From: Liriodendron chinense
Lineage: Eukaryota > Streptophyta > Magnoliopsida > Magnoliales > Magnoliaceae
DNA length: 64,000 bases
Reading direction: 5' to 3'
Assembly (NCBI GenBank): GCA_003013855.2
Contig: PVNU02001879.1
Coordinates: 310,001-374,000, forward strand
A program made the position numbers and the translations under genes. Shown piece after piece: positions 9,493 to 22,423 of the stretch. How positions within the stretch are numbered: position 1 is the stretch's first letter; the number at the start of each line of letters is the position of its first letter. The notes beneath the pieces are model-generated. The model saw only the letters and a program-made list of their open reading frames with translations, searched no databases and was not told the origin of the DNA.

Positions 9493-9665
9493 GGAATCCG
9501 GATCCTCTGTTGAAAACGAGCAGGAAATCCTTGTCACTATTCTGATTGGTCTAGCCCAGTCTGACTGTGTCAGAGCTGAGCTGCTTTGACACAGTCAAGA
9601 GATCTGGACCAATCAGAGCAGCAGCAGAGGTTCTCTGCTCATTTTCAACAGAGGATTCGGATTCC
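9493..9665. mobile_element. Small hairpin MITE (173 bp)
   Basis: The left arm starts GGAATCCGGATCCTCTGTTG and the right arm is its near-perfect complement (GGAATCCGAATCCTCTGTTG). The complementarity runs about 75-80 bp inward through CTGATTGGTC to GACTGTGTCA. Candidate target duplications are AGGTACA (9486-9492) and AGGTATA (9666-9672), one mismatch in seven. No coding capacity; the TIR sequence is unlike the GGGGCCCAC family. Confidence 0.7.
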
Positions 9666-9672
9666 AGGTATA

Positions 9673-10011
9673 GTGATTGTACGGATTTCAGGTATAGTGC
9701 TTGTACGATACACAGGAACTTGAAATTGCACGTTCAGGTGAAACCGTACATACTATGGTTACAGGCTTAGATGTCACACGTGTACCATTCACTCGGATCA
9801 ATGCCACGCCTTCTGCCCTGCATCACATGATGGTTTTTCCTCACTAAATCATGACCGTACATATTTCATACCGATCCTTTCTTCTCATAATTTTCACGGG
9901 AATTCCCACGTTTAAAGTTATTACTTGTGTGGCCATCATTAGTATCCAGACCACTCGTATAAAGGTGTCCATAATGGATGGATGATGCATAAACATTTTA
10001 CAGTTTTTTAT
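9673..10011. other. Spacer without recognised features
   Basis: A short partial duplication (GATTTCAGGTATAGTGCTTGTACGAT-like, about 9660-9710) follows the MITE. Otherwise there is no gene or repeat that I can name. Confidence 0.35.
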
Positions 10012-10059
10012 ACATATATCAAGGTAGGCCCCTTGGTTAGGGCCGCACTGTGTTCGGTG

Positions 10060-10440
10060 AATCAGGCTGCACCTAATCCACTCCCGGTCTAAATGCTGTT
10101 CAACAAAAAAACCCTATTGTTAGTCAGTCAACGTTAGAAAAAGTATATAATACATATGTCAAGGTGGGTCCCATGGTCAAGGCCATGCCGTGTTCAGTGA
10201 GTCAGGTCGCACCTAATCCACTCCCGGTCTAAACGCAATCGTTGGCAATGCCGTTCAATAAAAAAAATCCTATTGTTAGTCAGCCAACGTTAGAAAAAGT
10301 ATATAATACATATGTCAAGGTGGGTCCCATGGTCAGGGCCATGCCATGTTCAGTGAGTCAGATCGCACCTAATCCACTCCCGGTCTAAACGCAATCGTTG
10401 GCACTGACTCTATCTGTACCGTTCGACAAAAAACGCTGTG
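10060..10440. repeat. Tandem ~157-bp repeat inside unit A
   Basis: GTTAGTCAGTCAACGTTAG, then TATAATACATATGTCAAGG, then CACCTAATCCACTCCCGG, then AACGCAATCGTTGGCA, recur in order at about 10115 and 10272, with a third partial start near 10440. Units B, C, D and E carry one fewer copy (14955-15215, 31330-31590, 36045-36310, 39860-40165), so A gained a repeat. Confidence 0.7.
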
Positions 10441-11596
10441 TTAGTCAATCACCATTCCACCATTTGGACGATTGAATTTCACTCATTGGTGGTGTTTTTT
10501 TAGGATGGGATCGTTTTTCCGTTGACTTGGAATCCTATCTCATCTCGATTGATAGCAGGTCATATTTTTCTCTTAAATGGTCCATTCCCAACATTAACGT
10601 CTCTGCCCCGGAATATAGTGGGCCCACAGTCAAGAATCCACAACATTAACGTGTCTGCCCCGGAATATAGTGGACCCACAGTCAGGAATCCACTCACCTC
10701 TATGGATCTGTTGATCAATTGAAGTGACACAATCTAGACCGGGATGCAGAGAGCATGGTGACCCTGCCATCACTAACCTCTATCGTGGGGGTAGGACTTT
10801 GTGGAGCCCACTGTTATTTGTGTTTTATCCATGCAGTCCATTTATTTTTTTCAGCTCATTTTAGGGCATGAGCCCAAAATTGAAGCACATCCAAAGCTCA
10901 AGTGTACCACGCTATAGGAAACTGTAGGGGTAATAACATCCACCGTTGAAGCATTTCCAAGGCTTACAGTGAGAGCGGATTAGATGTTACGGGGGTGTTA
11001 TCCTTGAAATAGTGGCATATCTTTAGCGTGCAAAAATGGTCAAAGTGGGGCCAGCAACTTTCACAGGTAGAATATGCAGTAGACCCTTCTCTAACAGTTG
11101 TGCTGCACGCAAATAATACACTCCCACCACCACATCAGGGGTAATGTGTTAGCTAGTAGCACCTACTTCGGTCCTCAACAGATGTTTATTTGTCATCCAT
11201 CCTGTTTATAAGGTGACACTAGCTGGATGAAGGGAAAACACAAAGATCAGTTTATGCAATAACTTTTATAGCCCCTCCAAAGTTTTCAATGGTCAGCATA
11301 CAATCCCTACTGTTTCCTTGCGGTGTGCTCCACATGAGTTTTAGATATGCTCCAATTTTAGTACCATGGCCTAAGATGAATTGGCAAAACAGGTGGACAG
11401 CATGAATAAAACACATATATCATGGTAGGCTCCAGTCCGGCCACCATGATCAGGTCAATGGTGTTAGGTCAGCACACAATCTGCTTCTGTGAAAACCATA
11501 GAAACAGTGATTTAGACTAACAGTCACAGGTGAAATCACCAGTGGCACGTATGAAGCCAGATCCAATAGAGACACTATCACATGGAAGAGATTTTG

Positions 11597-12155
11597 CCCT
11601 CTCAATGGAGTGGGTCAGATCCGAGATCCAATTCGCTCCGAATCCGTATAATACGAATTACGATCTTAAAATAGGTCCGATTAGTTAAATGGACCGGATT
11701 TGGATCTTGAAATAGGTCCACATCCAAGTTCGATTCGAATCTGATTAAGATCCGACTCATTGTCACCTTATTGTATATGTTATATTTATGCTGGCCACCC
11801 ATTTTACAAATTATTTTAGGCCATGTCTCAAAATCGAGACATACCACTCTTAGATTGACCATACCACATTAAATAGTAGGATTTGCATCATTTTTCTACG
11901 AAATTAAATATATTATATTATATATTTTTTTAGATTTGTGATGGGGGTGTATTCCGCCCTAGATTTGATCTGAATCCGATGGTTATATGGATTTTGGATT
12001 GGAAATGGATCTAACAATTTATAAATGGACCAGATATGAATATCACATTTTGGATCCGAGTTGGGTCCCAATCCGATCTGAATCCATCTACAAATATATG
12101 GACTTGGAGTCGGATCCAATTGGATCCGATCCAGATCCGACCCATTGAGAGCCCT
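11597..12155. mobile_element. hAT-type nonautonomous element in unit A (559 bp)
   Basis: It is flanked by a perfect 8-bp duplication AGATTTTG (11589-11596 and 12156-12163), the length typical of hAT elements. The right end read inward is AGGGCTCTCAATGGGTCGGATC-like and the left end is CCCTCTCAATGG..GGGTCAGATC. The interior is rich in GATCCGA/TCGGATC words and has no transposase. Units B (16800-16830) and C (33225) keep the uninterrupted target with a single AGATTTTG, so the insertion is specific to A. Confidence 0.85.
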
Positions 12156-14511
12156 AGATTTTGGTCCCAAAAAAAGAATATATCATAGAGAAATAATCTC
12201 TCCCGCACCGGTGTGCAAGGGCTTCCCGCCCACCGAGTTTGGTAGAGAAGTTCGGAGACTCCACCTAAAAACCAAAGTTTGGAAGAGTGGAACTTTTATG
12301 GGCCACAACATGATATATGTATTAGATCCACATTGTCCATCCATTTTTCCAAGTCATTTTTAGGAATGATTAGGCAGACCCAAAGCTTAAATGGACCACA
12401 CCACATGCTATAGTGGAAATTGGATGCATTCAGTTGAGAACTTCCAGGGGACATACCTTGACTAAGGGAAAACACAAATATCATCGTGATCTAAGCTTTC
12501 TGTGGCCCAAAGAAGTGTTTATTGATGGGCTTACAATCCCCACTATTTCCTGCGGTGTGGTCCACATGAGCTTTGGATCTGCCTAATTTTTTGGGATTTT
12601 GACCTAAAATGAACTGGAAAATTGTTGGATGGTGTGGATCTAACACATACATCAAGGTGGGGCCCATGGTAGTTTCACGCGTAAAAGGCTATCCCATTTT
12701 CTTCTCTTGGATCTAACACATACATCATGTGCATTGTCACCGTCACGGCAGCAATGTGTAATGCTCACTTGGGAACCGGCTCTCACAACAACTCGAGATT
12801 ACTTTTTGAGAAATCAACTCACATGATGTGCATATGCAATCTGAAGGGTCCACTAGGGGAGTCACCTCTTGAAACCCCTACGGCCTGAAACTTAGCCTCA
12901 TCCAAAAATCTAGTGAGCCATAGTGAAGTGAGAGGAAAATCTTAGGAGGAAATTACCTCTCGCTTTGCTATGGCCCACCAGGTTCTTAGATGGAGCTAAC
13001 TTTTGGGCTTTTGGGGTTTTATGAGGTGATTCATCCAATGGATTGTTTGGATTTTGTACACACATCATGTGTCAAAAGGTGCTCACAAGTTTTTGTGAGA
13101 ACCGGCTCTCGTGCGAGCATTTCACTGTATCAGTGAGATGCACCCTTTCACCATATCAGTGAGATGCACCCTTTCTTGGTGGGCTATGGGCCTAAAAATC
13201 AGGCCAATCCATGACTTAGGTGGGCTACACTACAAACAACAGTTGAGGGTGGATGCGGCCCATTAAAATCTTGTTGATCATATGGAGGGCCCACTGAGAT
13301 GTGGTTCAAGCATCCAGCCCTCCATTGTGGGCCATAGCAAGAGCTTTAATTTAGATGCATGTGTGTACTTCCTGTGAGGTCGAGCTGTGTGGCCCCACCG
13401 TGATGTGTACAAGACATCCACATCGTGCATTTGATGGATTCCCTCTAGGTTGTGGAATATTCCACAAACCAGCCGTATCCGAAGCTCAAGCAGGCCGTGC
13501 CTTCCCAAATTATGTGAAATCATGCCTAAATCAGTTTTCAAGGGATTAATTTAACCACACCCACACCTTTTGGACAGTGGTAGACTGAGTGAAGATTACC
13601 TCATCTCAACACCTCGATCAAGGTATCGAATCCCAACATGGGGGGTGGCTAACATGAGAGGGCGACTAACAGTGTGGGTGTGTGTGCTAACAGTGGGATG
13701 TGTGAACTAACCCATAAAGAAAAAAAAGATTTAACACAATGGTCTAAATGATTTGATAATTTGATAGCTTTTTAATTAGGTTTTTGCATTCTGGTACTTT
13801 TGTTAAATGATTTGGCAAGAAGGTACCTGGCATTTCAGGTTTCTTGCAGCATGGTACCTTTCATCAGAATTCTCCAACGGCTATTAAATTGAAGGACCTT
13901 TTTTTTATGCAGTTATGAAAATACCCCTGAGGGCAGGGCTTGACAGGAGGACTTTCAGTGGATTTGTTGGCTCACAAACCATATCTTAAGTGTATAGTTT
14001 TCCAATGGCATGGCAAGACTGCATATGATTGGTTATTGTGTTGAGTTGATAGAGTTCAGGCCAAAAATGATTTTTTTTTTTAGTTCGGATTATGTCTGGT
14101 CTAGGCACTGCTGGACCCTTAAAAACTCAAGGCCCTAGTTGGCCCAAGCCCGAGACTGAAAAGGAAATGGTTGGGTTTCGGCCTAACCCAGCGCAAAAAT
14201 TGATAAAATCTCTATTTCCCATTTAAATGCTACTACTCTATCTACTGATCAGGCAAACCACACATGCACAAAGAAATAGACATTTTAGAGGAATGATACT
14301 GTCTACATTTAACATGGAACCAAGAATTGAAATGACATATTTGTAGGATATAACATGTACACAAAAAGTCAGGTAGGGCAACCTACGATAAAATCACTTG
14401 GACCCTACCCAACCCGTACAGTTGATTGGGCTATGCATTGCAAGGCCAAGCTTAGCTAGCCCATGAACCCAGATAGTAGTTCCAAGCTTGGCCCAGCACT
14501 ATGTTAGGATT

Positions 14512-14543
14512 GTTGGGTTGGGTTGGGTTGGGTTGGGTTGGGT
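14512..14543 (+). repeat. (TTGGG)n tract
   Basis: About six tandem TTGGG units lie in the tail of unit A. The equivalent tract in unit C (about 35598-35630) is shorter and interrupted by TTCGG. It is a microsatellite, not the plant telomere repeat (TTTAGGG). Confidence 0.85.
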
Positions 14544-14741
14544 GGGCTACCCAGCCTATTGCCCCCCTTAGTTCAAAATGGTATTTATACCCATTCTTTG
14601 GGCAGGGGAAAGGCTGACACCAGCTGAACCATGCACATAGGCGGTCATGTTCTGGGCCTTGATTTTGATTTGTTGCACGCCCTGTTTGTCCTGCTCTATT
14701 CAAAGCTTTTGGGTTTGATTGGTCTATGTAAGCCCAGCTCA

Positions 14742-17700
14742 TTGATGTGAGGCCTATCTTGATGTATATAGTGTATATCTATGCCATACATCCATTTTTC
14801 CAGCTCATTTTAGAGCATGGACAAAAAATTGAAACAGATCCAAATCCCAGGTGGACCACGCCATGGGAAACAGTGCTGATTGAATGCCCACCATTAAAAG
14901 CTTCAGGGGGCCTACTGTAATTCCAACTGCAATGTTTATTTGATACATATATCAAGGTGGGGGCCCTGGTTATGGCCGCACCGTGTTTGGTGAGTCGGGC
15001 TGCACCTAATCCACTCCTGGTCTAAATGCCGTTAGACAAAAATCCCTATTGTTAGTCAGTCAACGTTAGAAAAATATATAATACATCTATCAAGGTGGCC
15101 CATGGTCAGGGCCATGCGGTGTTCAGTGAATCAGGTCGCACCTAATCCACTCCCGGTCTAAACGCAATCGTTGGCACCGAACTCTATCTGTACCGTTGGA
15201 CAAGAAACCCTGTGTTAGTCAATCACCATTCCACCATTTGGATGGACTGAATTTCACTCATTGGTGCTGTTTTTTTTTATGGGATCGTTGATCTACCCGG
15301 ACTTGGAATCCCATCTCATCTAAATTGGTGGCAGGTCATGTTTGTCTCTTAAAAGGTCCATTCCCAACATTAACGTGTCTGTCCCGGAATATAGTGGGCC
15401 CCACAATCAGGGATCCACTCACCTCTGTGGATCTGTTGATCAATTGAAGCCGCACAATCTAGACCGGGATGCAGAGAGCATGGTGACCCTGCCATCACTA
15501 ACCTCTGTTGTGGGGGGTAGGACTCTGTGGAGCCCACTGTTATTTGTGTTTTATCCATGCGGTCCATTTGTTTTGTAAGCTCACATGAGCCCAAAATTAA
15601 AGCACATCCAACGCTCAAGTGTACCATACTACAGGAAACTGTAGGGGTAATAACATCCACCGTTGAAGCATTTCCAAGGCTTACAGTGAGAGCAGATTAG
15701 ATTTTACTGCGGGTGTTATACTTGAAATAGTGGCATATCATTAGCGTGCAAAAATTGTCAAAGTGGGGCCAGCATCTTTCACAGGTAGAATATGCAGTAG
15801 ACCCTTCTCTGACAGTTGTGCTGCACCCAGATAATACACCACCACCACCACATCAGGGGTAATGTGTTAGCTAGTAGCACCTACTTTGCATCCTCAACAG
15901 ATGTTTATTTGCCATCCATCTTGTTTATAAGGTAGCTGGATGAAGGGAAAACACAAATATCAGTTTATGCAATAACTTTTGTAGCCCCTCTCTTTCAGTG
16001 GTTGGCATACAGTCCTTTCCTTGTGGTTAGAGCTGGGCACAAGTTGAGTCAACTTGATTGACTCGGCTTGTCCGAACCAGTTAGACTCGACTTGAACCGA
16101 TCCGACAGGAACAACGGACCCGAATCGAATATTCTAGATAAGATCCGAATTCAAATGGAGTCGAGTTCGGATTCCACCTTAATCGAATCGACTCGACTTA
16201 ACTCGAAATTCGATTTGAAATCCAATCTGAACCGGGTTTAGGTATAAGTTTAAAAAAACCTAATTTTTTTGAATTTTGTAGATTTTGTTTTGCCATTTTC
16301 AGATTTTTTTTTGAATTAATTAACAAACTCAATCCGACTTGGTTATGACTCGATTCGACTCAGTCCCTGTGACCGGGTTGGACTCGGCTCGAATCAGACT
16401 TGGCTGATTCGGTTCGGATCAGTTTAGGCTTGGCTGACTTGGTACAGAATCCGATCCGACTTGGTTGAGACCTTGTCCTTGGCCGAATTGGACCGAGACA
16501 GCCCAAACTCAGTCCGACTTGACTCGATGCCCACCTCTACTTGTGGTGTGCTCCACATGAGTTTTAGATATGCTTCGATTTTAGTTCCATGGCCTAAGAT
16601 GACTTGGCAAAATAGGTGGACAACATGAATAAAACACATATATCATGGTAGGCTCCAGTCCGACCACCACGATCAGGTCAATGGTGTTAGGTTAGCACAC
16701 AAGCTGCTTATGTGAAAACCATAGAAATAGTGATTTAGCCTAACAGTCACAGGTGAAATCACCGTGGCATATATGACGCCTGATACAATAGAGACACTTT
16801 CACTTGGAAGAGATTTTGGTCCCAAAAAAAGAAAATATCGTAGAGAAATGATCTCTCCTGCACCGGTGCACAAAGGCTTCCCACCCACCGAGTTTGGTAG
16901 AGTTCGGAGACTCCACCTAAAAACCAAAGTTCTGAAGAGTGGAACTTTTATGGGCCACACCATGATATATGTATTAGATCCACACCGTCCATCCATTTCT
17001 CCAGGTCATTTTTAGGAATGATTAGGCAGATCCAAAGCTCAAGTGGATCACACCACAGGCTATAGTGGAAATTGGATGCATTCAGTTGAAAACTTCTAGG
17101 GGACATACCTTGACTAAGGGAAAACACAAATATCATCGTGATCTAAGCTTTGTATGGCTTAAAGAAGTTTTTATTGATGGGCTTACAATCCCCACTATTT
17201 CCTGTGGTGTGGTCCACATGACCTTTGGATCTACCTCATTTTTTGGGATCTTGACCTAAACTAAACTGGAAAATCGTTGGATGGTGTGGATCTAACACAT
17301 ACATCAGGGTGGGGCCCATGGTAGTTTCACGCGTAAAGGCTATCCCGTTTTCTTCTCTTGGAAATCGGATTGTGTGCTGCATAGTCACCGTCACGGCAGC
17401 AATGTGTAATGCTCACTTGGGAACTGGCTCTCACAACAACTCGAGATTACTTTTTGAGAAATCAACTCACATCATGTGTACATGCAATCTGAATGGTCCA
17501 CTAGAGGAGTCACCTCATGAAACCCCTACGGCCTGAAACTTAGCCTCATTCAAAAATCTAGTGAACCATAGTGAAGTGAGAGGAAAATCTTAGGAGGAAA
17601 TTACCTCTCGCTTTGCTATGGCCCACCAGGTTCTTAGATGGAGCTAACTTTTGGGCTTTTGGGGTTTTATGAGGTGATTCATCTTATGGATTGTTTGGAT

Positions 17701-17976
17701 TTTGTACACACATCACGTGTCAAAAGGTGGTCACGAGTTTTTGTGAGAACCGGCGCTCGTGTGAGTATTTCACTATATCAGTGAGATGCACCCTTTCACT
17801 ATGTCAGTGAGATGCACCCTTTCTTGGTGGGCTATGGGCCTAAAAATCAGGCCAATCCATGACTTAGGTGGGCTACCCTACAAACAACAGTTGAGGGTGG
17901 ATGCGGCCCATTAAAATCTTGTTGATCATATGGAGGGCCCACTGAGATATCGTCCAAGCATCCAGCCCATCCATTG
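14742..17976. repeat. Complex repeat unit B, truncated at its 3' end
   Basis: It begins at GATGTGAGGCCTATCTTGATG directly after A and follows the same block order. It stops at CCAGCCCATCCATTG (17976), the point where A continues GTGGGCCATAGC. The missing 1.5-kb tail is replaced by a CACTA-like fragment starting at 18050. B carries the hAT insertion at 16028-16539. It shares with A, but not with C or D, a deletion of about 52 bp in the second palindromic element (AGGGGACATACCTTGACTAAG at about 17098). Confidence 0.7.
16028..16539. mobile_element. hAT-type nonautonomous element in unit B (512 bp)
   Basis: The perfect 8-bp target duplication is CTTGTGGT (16020-16027 and 16540-16547). The terminal inverted repeats are TAGAGCTGGGCA on the left and, read inward from the right, TAGAGGTGGGCA. 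The interior is dense in ACTCGACT-type words and encodes nothing. The same element sits at exactly the same site in unit C (32449-32955). Units A (about 11325), D (about 36920) and E (about 40845) have the unoccupied site. Confidence 0.88.
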
Positions 17977-18049
17977 TCCTTGCCAATGGCGTGCCTCATG
18001 AACCATGTCTCACACATTCATAGTTGGAGCCAAGTCAAAGTTAATCTAT

Positions 18050-18822
18050 CACTACACTACAGCAAATATGTGATATAGCGGTGGAAAATAATTTCCGCTG
18101 CAGTAATTTAACTTTTTGTGGTGGTTCACATAAACTGCCGATGTATGTGAATTTACAACGACATATACCAATATATATCCGCTGCTAAAAAATACTTTTC
18201 CGCTCTCGCCATCCTTCCCGCCATATTTTGCGTCGACATTTAGTGGTAGAAAAAATAATCCGCCTCCATAAACAAATAATTCCACCACTATAATGCTAAT
18301 GATATTTGGTGACGGAATTAATATTTCACCGTTATATATTTCAAAATCCGACTTGATTGGATTTTGTCAGCCAAAACGAATTGATATATAGAGGCGGATA
18401 TATACGCTGCTGTTTTCATTTTATACAGCGGTAAATAATTCAACAATTACAAGAATTTAAAAAATTAATAGTGGTGGATATTTTGGCCACTCTAAATTTT
18501 ACAGTGGCGGAAATATTTGCCGTATCATGACGATAGTTTTGTGAACTTCATACATCATTATAGCGGCGGATACATCGGTCGACATAAATAATTTAACGAC
18601 GGATTTAATCCACCTCTAAAAGTCAATTTACCGGCTGACATAACCTTTGCTACTATAACATGTAGCAGCGGAAGTATCTGTCTCTAAAGAAACATATGAC
18701 GGCGGATTGTATTATACGTCGTAACATTCATATTCGATTAAATCTGCCACTATATTTTATTATAGCGGCGGAACATTTATCCACCGCTAGTTATAGTGGC
18801 GGCCCGTTTATCCGCCGGTGGA
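18050..18822. mobile_element. CACTA-like element, 5' terminal part
   Basis: It starts CACTACACTACAGCAAAT and carries many short subterminal motifs in both orientations (TAGCGGCGGA, TCCGCTGC, GGCGGCCCGTTTATCCGCC), the pattern of CACTA subterminal repeats. No matching TAGTG end is found on the right and there is no transposase, so it is a truncated nonautonomous copy. Its left end lies 74 bp after the point where unit B breaks off. Confidence 0.6.
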
Positions 18823-19102
18823 TCTACACCAACGGCACATGTAACTTGAATGTCACATGTAAATGGCACATATGAAAGGACAATGTGGATAAAACACATG
18901 CATCAATATGAGGTCTGCAAATGCCGTGAATTTTGAAATCCACCAGAAATCCTTTAATATCAACCGATTGGCTCTGGAATATATGATACCAATTAATCCA
19001 ATACTTCCTATTGTTTCTAAACACGGGGTGAAATTTGCATGGGACCCAAATGCAATTCCATACCACTTAATCCCATCTAATACAACGTGTCAAATAAACC
19101 CA

Positions 19103-19450
19103 TGAGCCCAAAAATGAGTCAGATCCAAATCTTAGGTGGACCGCACCATAGGAAAACAATAGTGATTGAACGTCCATCATTAAAAAGTTCATAGGGCCCG
19201 CTGTAACATTTATTTGCCATCCAAGCTGTTGATTAGGTCATAAAAGACCTGGATGAAGGGATAACACAAATATCAGCTTGGTCCAAAACTTTTGCGGCCC
19301 TTAAGAAGTTTTTAATGGTGGGCGTTTAATCACCATTGTCTCCCATGGTGTGGTCCACCTGAGATTTTAATGTCCCTCATTTTTGTGCTCCTTCTCTAAA
19401 ATGAGCTGGAAAAATGGATGGACGACATCAATAAAACACATACTTCAGTA
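19103..19450. mobile_element. Palindromic GGGGCCCAC element, left end missing
   Basis: It starts inside the left arm (TGAGCCCAAAAATGAGTCAG) and runs through the centre to AAATGGATGGACGACATC on the right. The outer left arm with the GGGGCCCAC end is absent. The 280 bp before it, after the CACTA fragment, show nothing recognisable. Confidence 0.65.
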
Positions 19451-19486
19451 GGCAATCCATGTCCAGTTTACACATCTAAGCTCTTT

Positions 19487-19700
19487 GGGGCCCACCATGG
19501 TGTATATGTGAAATTCATTCCATCCATCCATCCATTATCCTCAATTCTAGTCCCAGGGTAAAATACTAAATCAGATCCATAGCTAAAGTGGGCCACACCC
19601 TAGGAACAATGGGGATGGGATGCCAGCCTAAGATTTGTGTAGTGCCATCATGATGTGTATCTTTCATCAAACCCATTAATCAGCTAGTCTTACAAGCCAT
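19487..19700. mobile_element. Partial palindromic element, left half only
   Basis: A left arm starts at CTTTGGGGCCCACCATGG and reaches TTAATCAGCTAGTCTTACAAG; the right arm is missing. A related start (CTCTGAGGCCCACCATGGTG) occurs at about 53598, at the edge of the third RLP segment. Confidence 0.5.
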
Positions 19701-20204
19701 TTTACATATAGTGTAGCCAATACTCATTTGGATTCTTGTAATTTGAATAATTTGGAATCTAAATCATATGATAAATAGAATCAATTTGGATTGGAATCCT
19801 TAATTGTGTTTGGAGGCCTATAATTAAATACATAAGAATCCAAAATTTGTGTTTGGATGTCTGTAATTACAACACATTAAGTAAATTAAATTTAATACTC
19901 CAAATTAATATATGTGACATGTGCTAAAATAATTGTAACAAGCCCATTGAAATATATACTTTGGCAAATTGGGTGAGCCATGAAAGTGAGCCTAATTTTA
20001 AAAATCTGACGGTTTATGTTTATGGCATTTGCATCTAATTCTCAACCTTTTGCCAAGATTTCAATTCACACAATTTTGTTGCGTTCCATTTTATATTGAT
20101 TCTAGTTCCCTTAGTTTAACATCAACCAAAAAACACCTTTTGCCCATGTGCATCCATTTACCACGGGTTCCAATTGTTTACCTTTAACCACATGATGCTA
20201 AGAG
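19701..20204. other. AT-rich spacer, possible decayed MITE
   Basis: TTGTGTTTGGA(G/T)G..T.TAATTA occurs twice about 48 bp apart (19805, 19853), suggesting a remnant of a short inverted-repeat or tandem element. No gene seen. Confidence 0.3.
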
Positions 20205-22423
20205 TATTTTATGGGGCTGATCTTCAATACATATGGTTCATACAAAGGGTTCCCACCTGAAGAACAGAGTGAATTTACATGTACGACATACTAAGCCCCT
20301 GTAGACGATTATGGTCCTACACTTAGCAAATTTTAACTCAAATTAAACTTGTAAATTCGTGGAATGGCCTATTTTTTGGAGAGTGCCTTCATCTTAGCAG
20401 GGAATTCTCTCAAAGCCTTTAAGTGGGGCGAGCTTAGATTGCTTCAAGATATGATGCATTCTATATGTTTGTTGTCTGGTCCATGGACATTGCTCAAGCC
20501 CTCCTTGATTAGTGATTAAATTTGCTCACCATCATTAAAAACATTTGTTCATACTCACTTGATTCAGTGATACTTTAATTATGTTTTACTTTTAAACGTG
20601 GCCCCACAAAATGTGATGAAAACTGAATTTGGATGGTGGATAAACCATTTTAAAATTGACAGTTTTGGTTTTATGCACACCTGAGGTTTTAGTTAGAAAT
20701 GTAAAATTAGTAGGCTTATTTTTTGGTCAGTTAATGATTTGACTTGCTTAGTTTTTGAATTCAGACTATCTAACCATGAGCCTAGTGCAATAATTATCTT
20801 ACACATCACACAGATGTAGCAAGTTGGAATTGTTGATATCATTGCCTCTTCAAATTCACTCTTATGTCAATATACACAATAGAATTTCTAACAATTTTCT
20901 TTTTCTAACATTCGCTGGATTCTATAGAATGAAATTCTTGGTTGAAAAACATTATTGGCATAAGCAAATTCCCAAGGAACCTAATTCATGTGAGAGAAAT
21001 CTTATGCGCATGCAACACCCAATGTATGTGGTGTTGGAATATCTACAACACATGTTTTAGTAAGTGCTTGCAACACTGGATCTCTATTTGGCCCACCATA
21101 ATGTTTGTATCACATCTATTCCGTATGAGAATCTCATGACTTCATTTTCACCATACAAAACAAATTTGGATTATTCCAAGACTCTGGTGGTTCACAAGAC
21201 ATGATAATATAAAATGACACCTAAAAACCTCTAAATTTAAGTGATGCTTTGGATCAGGTTCAAGACACAGTGGCAGCACCTCCGGGTACTTTGGGTAGAG
21301 TGATCGGATTGGGTTCGGGTTCAGATCAGGGTAAAATAAAAAAAGAAAGAAGTCTGGTTGGACTTGAGAAATCTATTTGGGAATATATCATTGTTTGGAA
21401 GACAGACACACCTTGGATTTTTTACTGGCTCACCATGATATGTATGTGAGGTCTGACTGTTAGATGTATGAGGTCAATCCAATTTTTAGGTGGATCAAAA
21501 TGGACATGCAGTTAGAAAAAAATCTAACCCGGCCTATATTCATCATATCTATGTGGCTTGGCCAATGAATGGGGACGTGGGCTTTGTTTTTGGATCACGC
21601 ATTTCACATAGAGACCCAATTGGGACCAGGTCTAGATCTTGCATATGCCTGCCACATTATCAAGTGTGCTATGATTTTACCTCCACATTGTCATGTGTGC
21701 TATGATGTACATCTTCAATCTCTCCTCATGCCTGCTGCTTTATTCTTATTGCCCAAATAGTTGGTATTTCTATAGTAGATGGCCATGTTGAGTTCCACCA
21801 CATGGACGATTATAATCATATGATAGATGTTAGGCAAATAGTTCTTTTTATGATGTACAACAATTATAAAAAAAAAATGATGTACAACAATTGTTTGGAG
21901 AATGCAAAGAATGTCAGTGGATTGGACTTGTTAACAAAACTACTCTCTCCACATGAGAATGGTTCGACTTGCCAAATCATGGGAAGTATCCCACTTCATT
22001 TGTGACTTGGCCAAAAAATTAAGCTAGTGCACTCATTAGGTGGGTCACATCTTGAATATGGATCATTAACCAATTTTACTAACCATACGATTCTCTTCAA
22101 GTGTGGCCCAATTGATGAGTAGAGAAGTTTACGCGTATGAAGTGGAAATATTTATCATTATTATTTTTGTACAGAAAGGTGGGAGCACACCACCTATAAT
22201 TTTATTGATACTTGAAAATTATATACATTAGAGGGACAACATTGACCAGTTCCGTCCCCAAATTTTCATTATTAAGCTTTTTATTACAACTCTCATAAGT
22301 ACTAGTGAAAAAAGAAAAAAAAGAAAAAAAGAAAAAAAAAGACCCACTATGAAGTGACCTAGGTTACAAACAATTATTCATCATTCATGACCTGGGTTTG
22401 CATCAAACTTTTTCAATCAAGTA
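20205..22423 (-). other. 3' flank of RLP gene 2 (duplicated segment copy 2)
   Basis: The stretch matches 53740-55492 (for example GTGGAATGGCC..GAGTGCCTTCATCTTA at about 20355 and 53765) and, closer to the gene, 417-1445. Between them sit sequences unique to this copy, including a SINE fragment (21248-21350). A minus-strand AATAAA at 22280-22285 is the candidate polyadenylation signal for gene 2; a purine-rich run lies at 22308-22342. No coding region. Confidence 0.6.
21248..21350 (+). mobile_element. SINE 3, 5'-truncated
   Basis: From the B-box region (GGTTCAAGACAC) through GCAGCACC..GGGTACTTTGGGT to a short A-rich tail (AAAATAAAAAAAG) it matches the 3' two-thirds of SINE 1 at 7855-8007, in the opposite orientation. 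The A box part is missing. Confidence 0.6.

Larger units (their letters stand above)
10012..14742. repeat. Complex repeat unit A (4.7 kb), full length with hAT insertion
   Basis: This unit matches unit C (31124-35826) over nearly its whole length, and matches B, D and E in part. In order it has a CCTAATCCACTCC(C/T)GGTCTAAA tandem block, an AACATTAACGTGTCTGCCCCGGAA block, a palindromic element split by a GAGCGGATTAGATGTTAC-bounded insert (10800-11430), a second palindromic element (12290-12672), a conserved non-coding block (12700-13560), and a tail with a (TTGGG)n tract and GGGCCTTGATTTTGA. Unit B begins directly at 14742. No protein-coding frame is conserved between the copies, so I regard it as a composite repeat, not a gene. 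Site of hAT insertion: 11597-12155. Confidence 0.7.

Noticed and set aside
14512..14543. Interstitial telomere repeat
   Set aside because: The unit is TTGGG, not TTTAGGG; it is a local microsatellite of the complex unit.
10012..14742. Complex units as protein-coding genes
   Set aside because: Short frames exist, but none is conserved across A-E; indels between copies ignore the reading frame.
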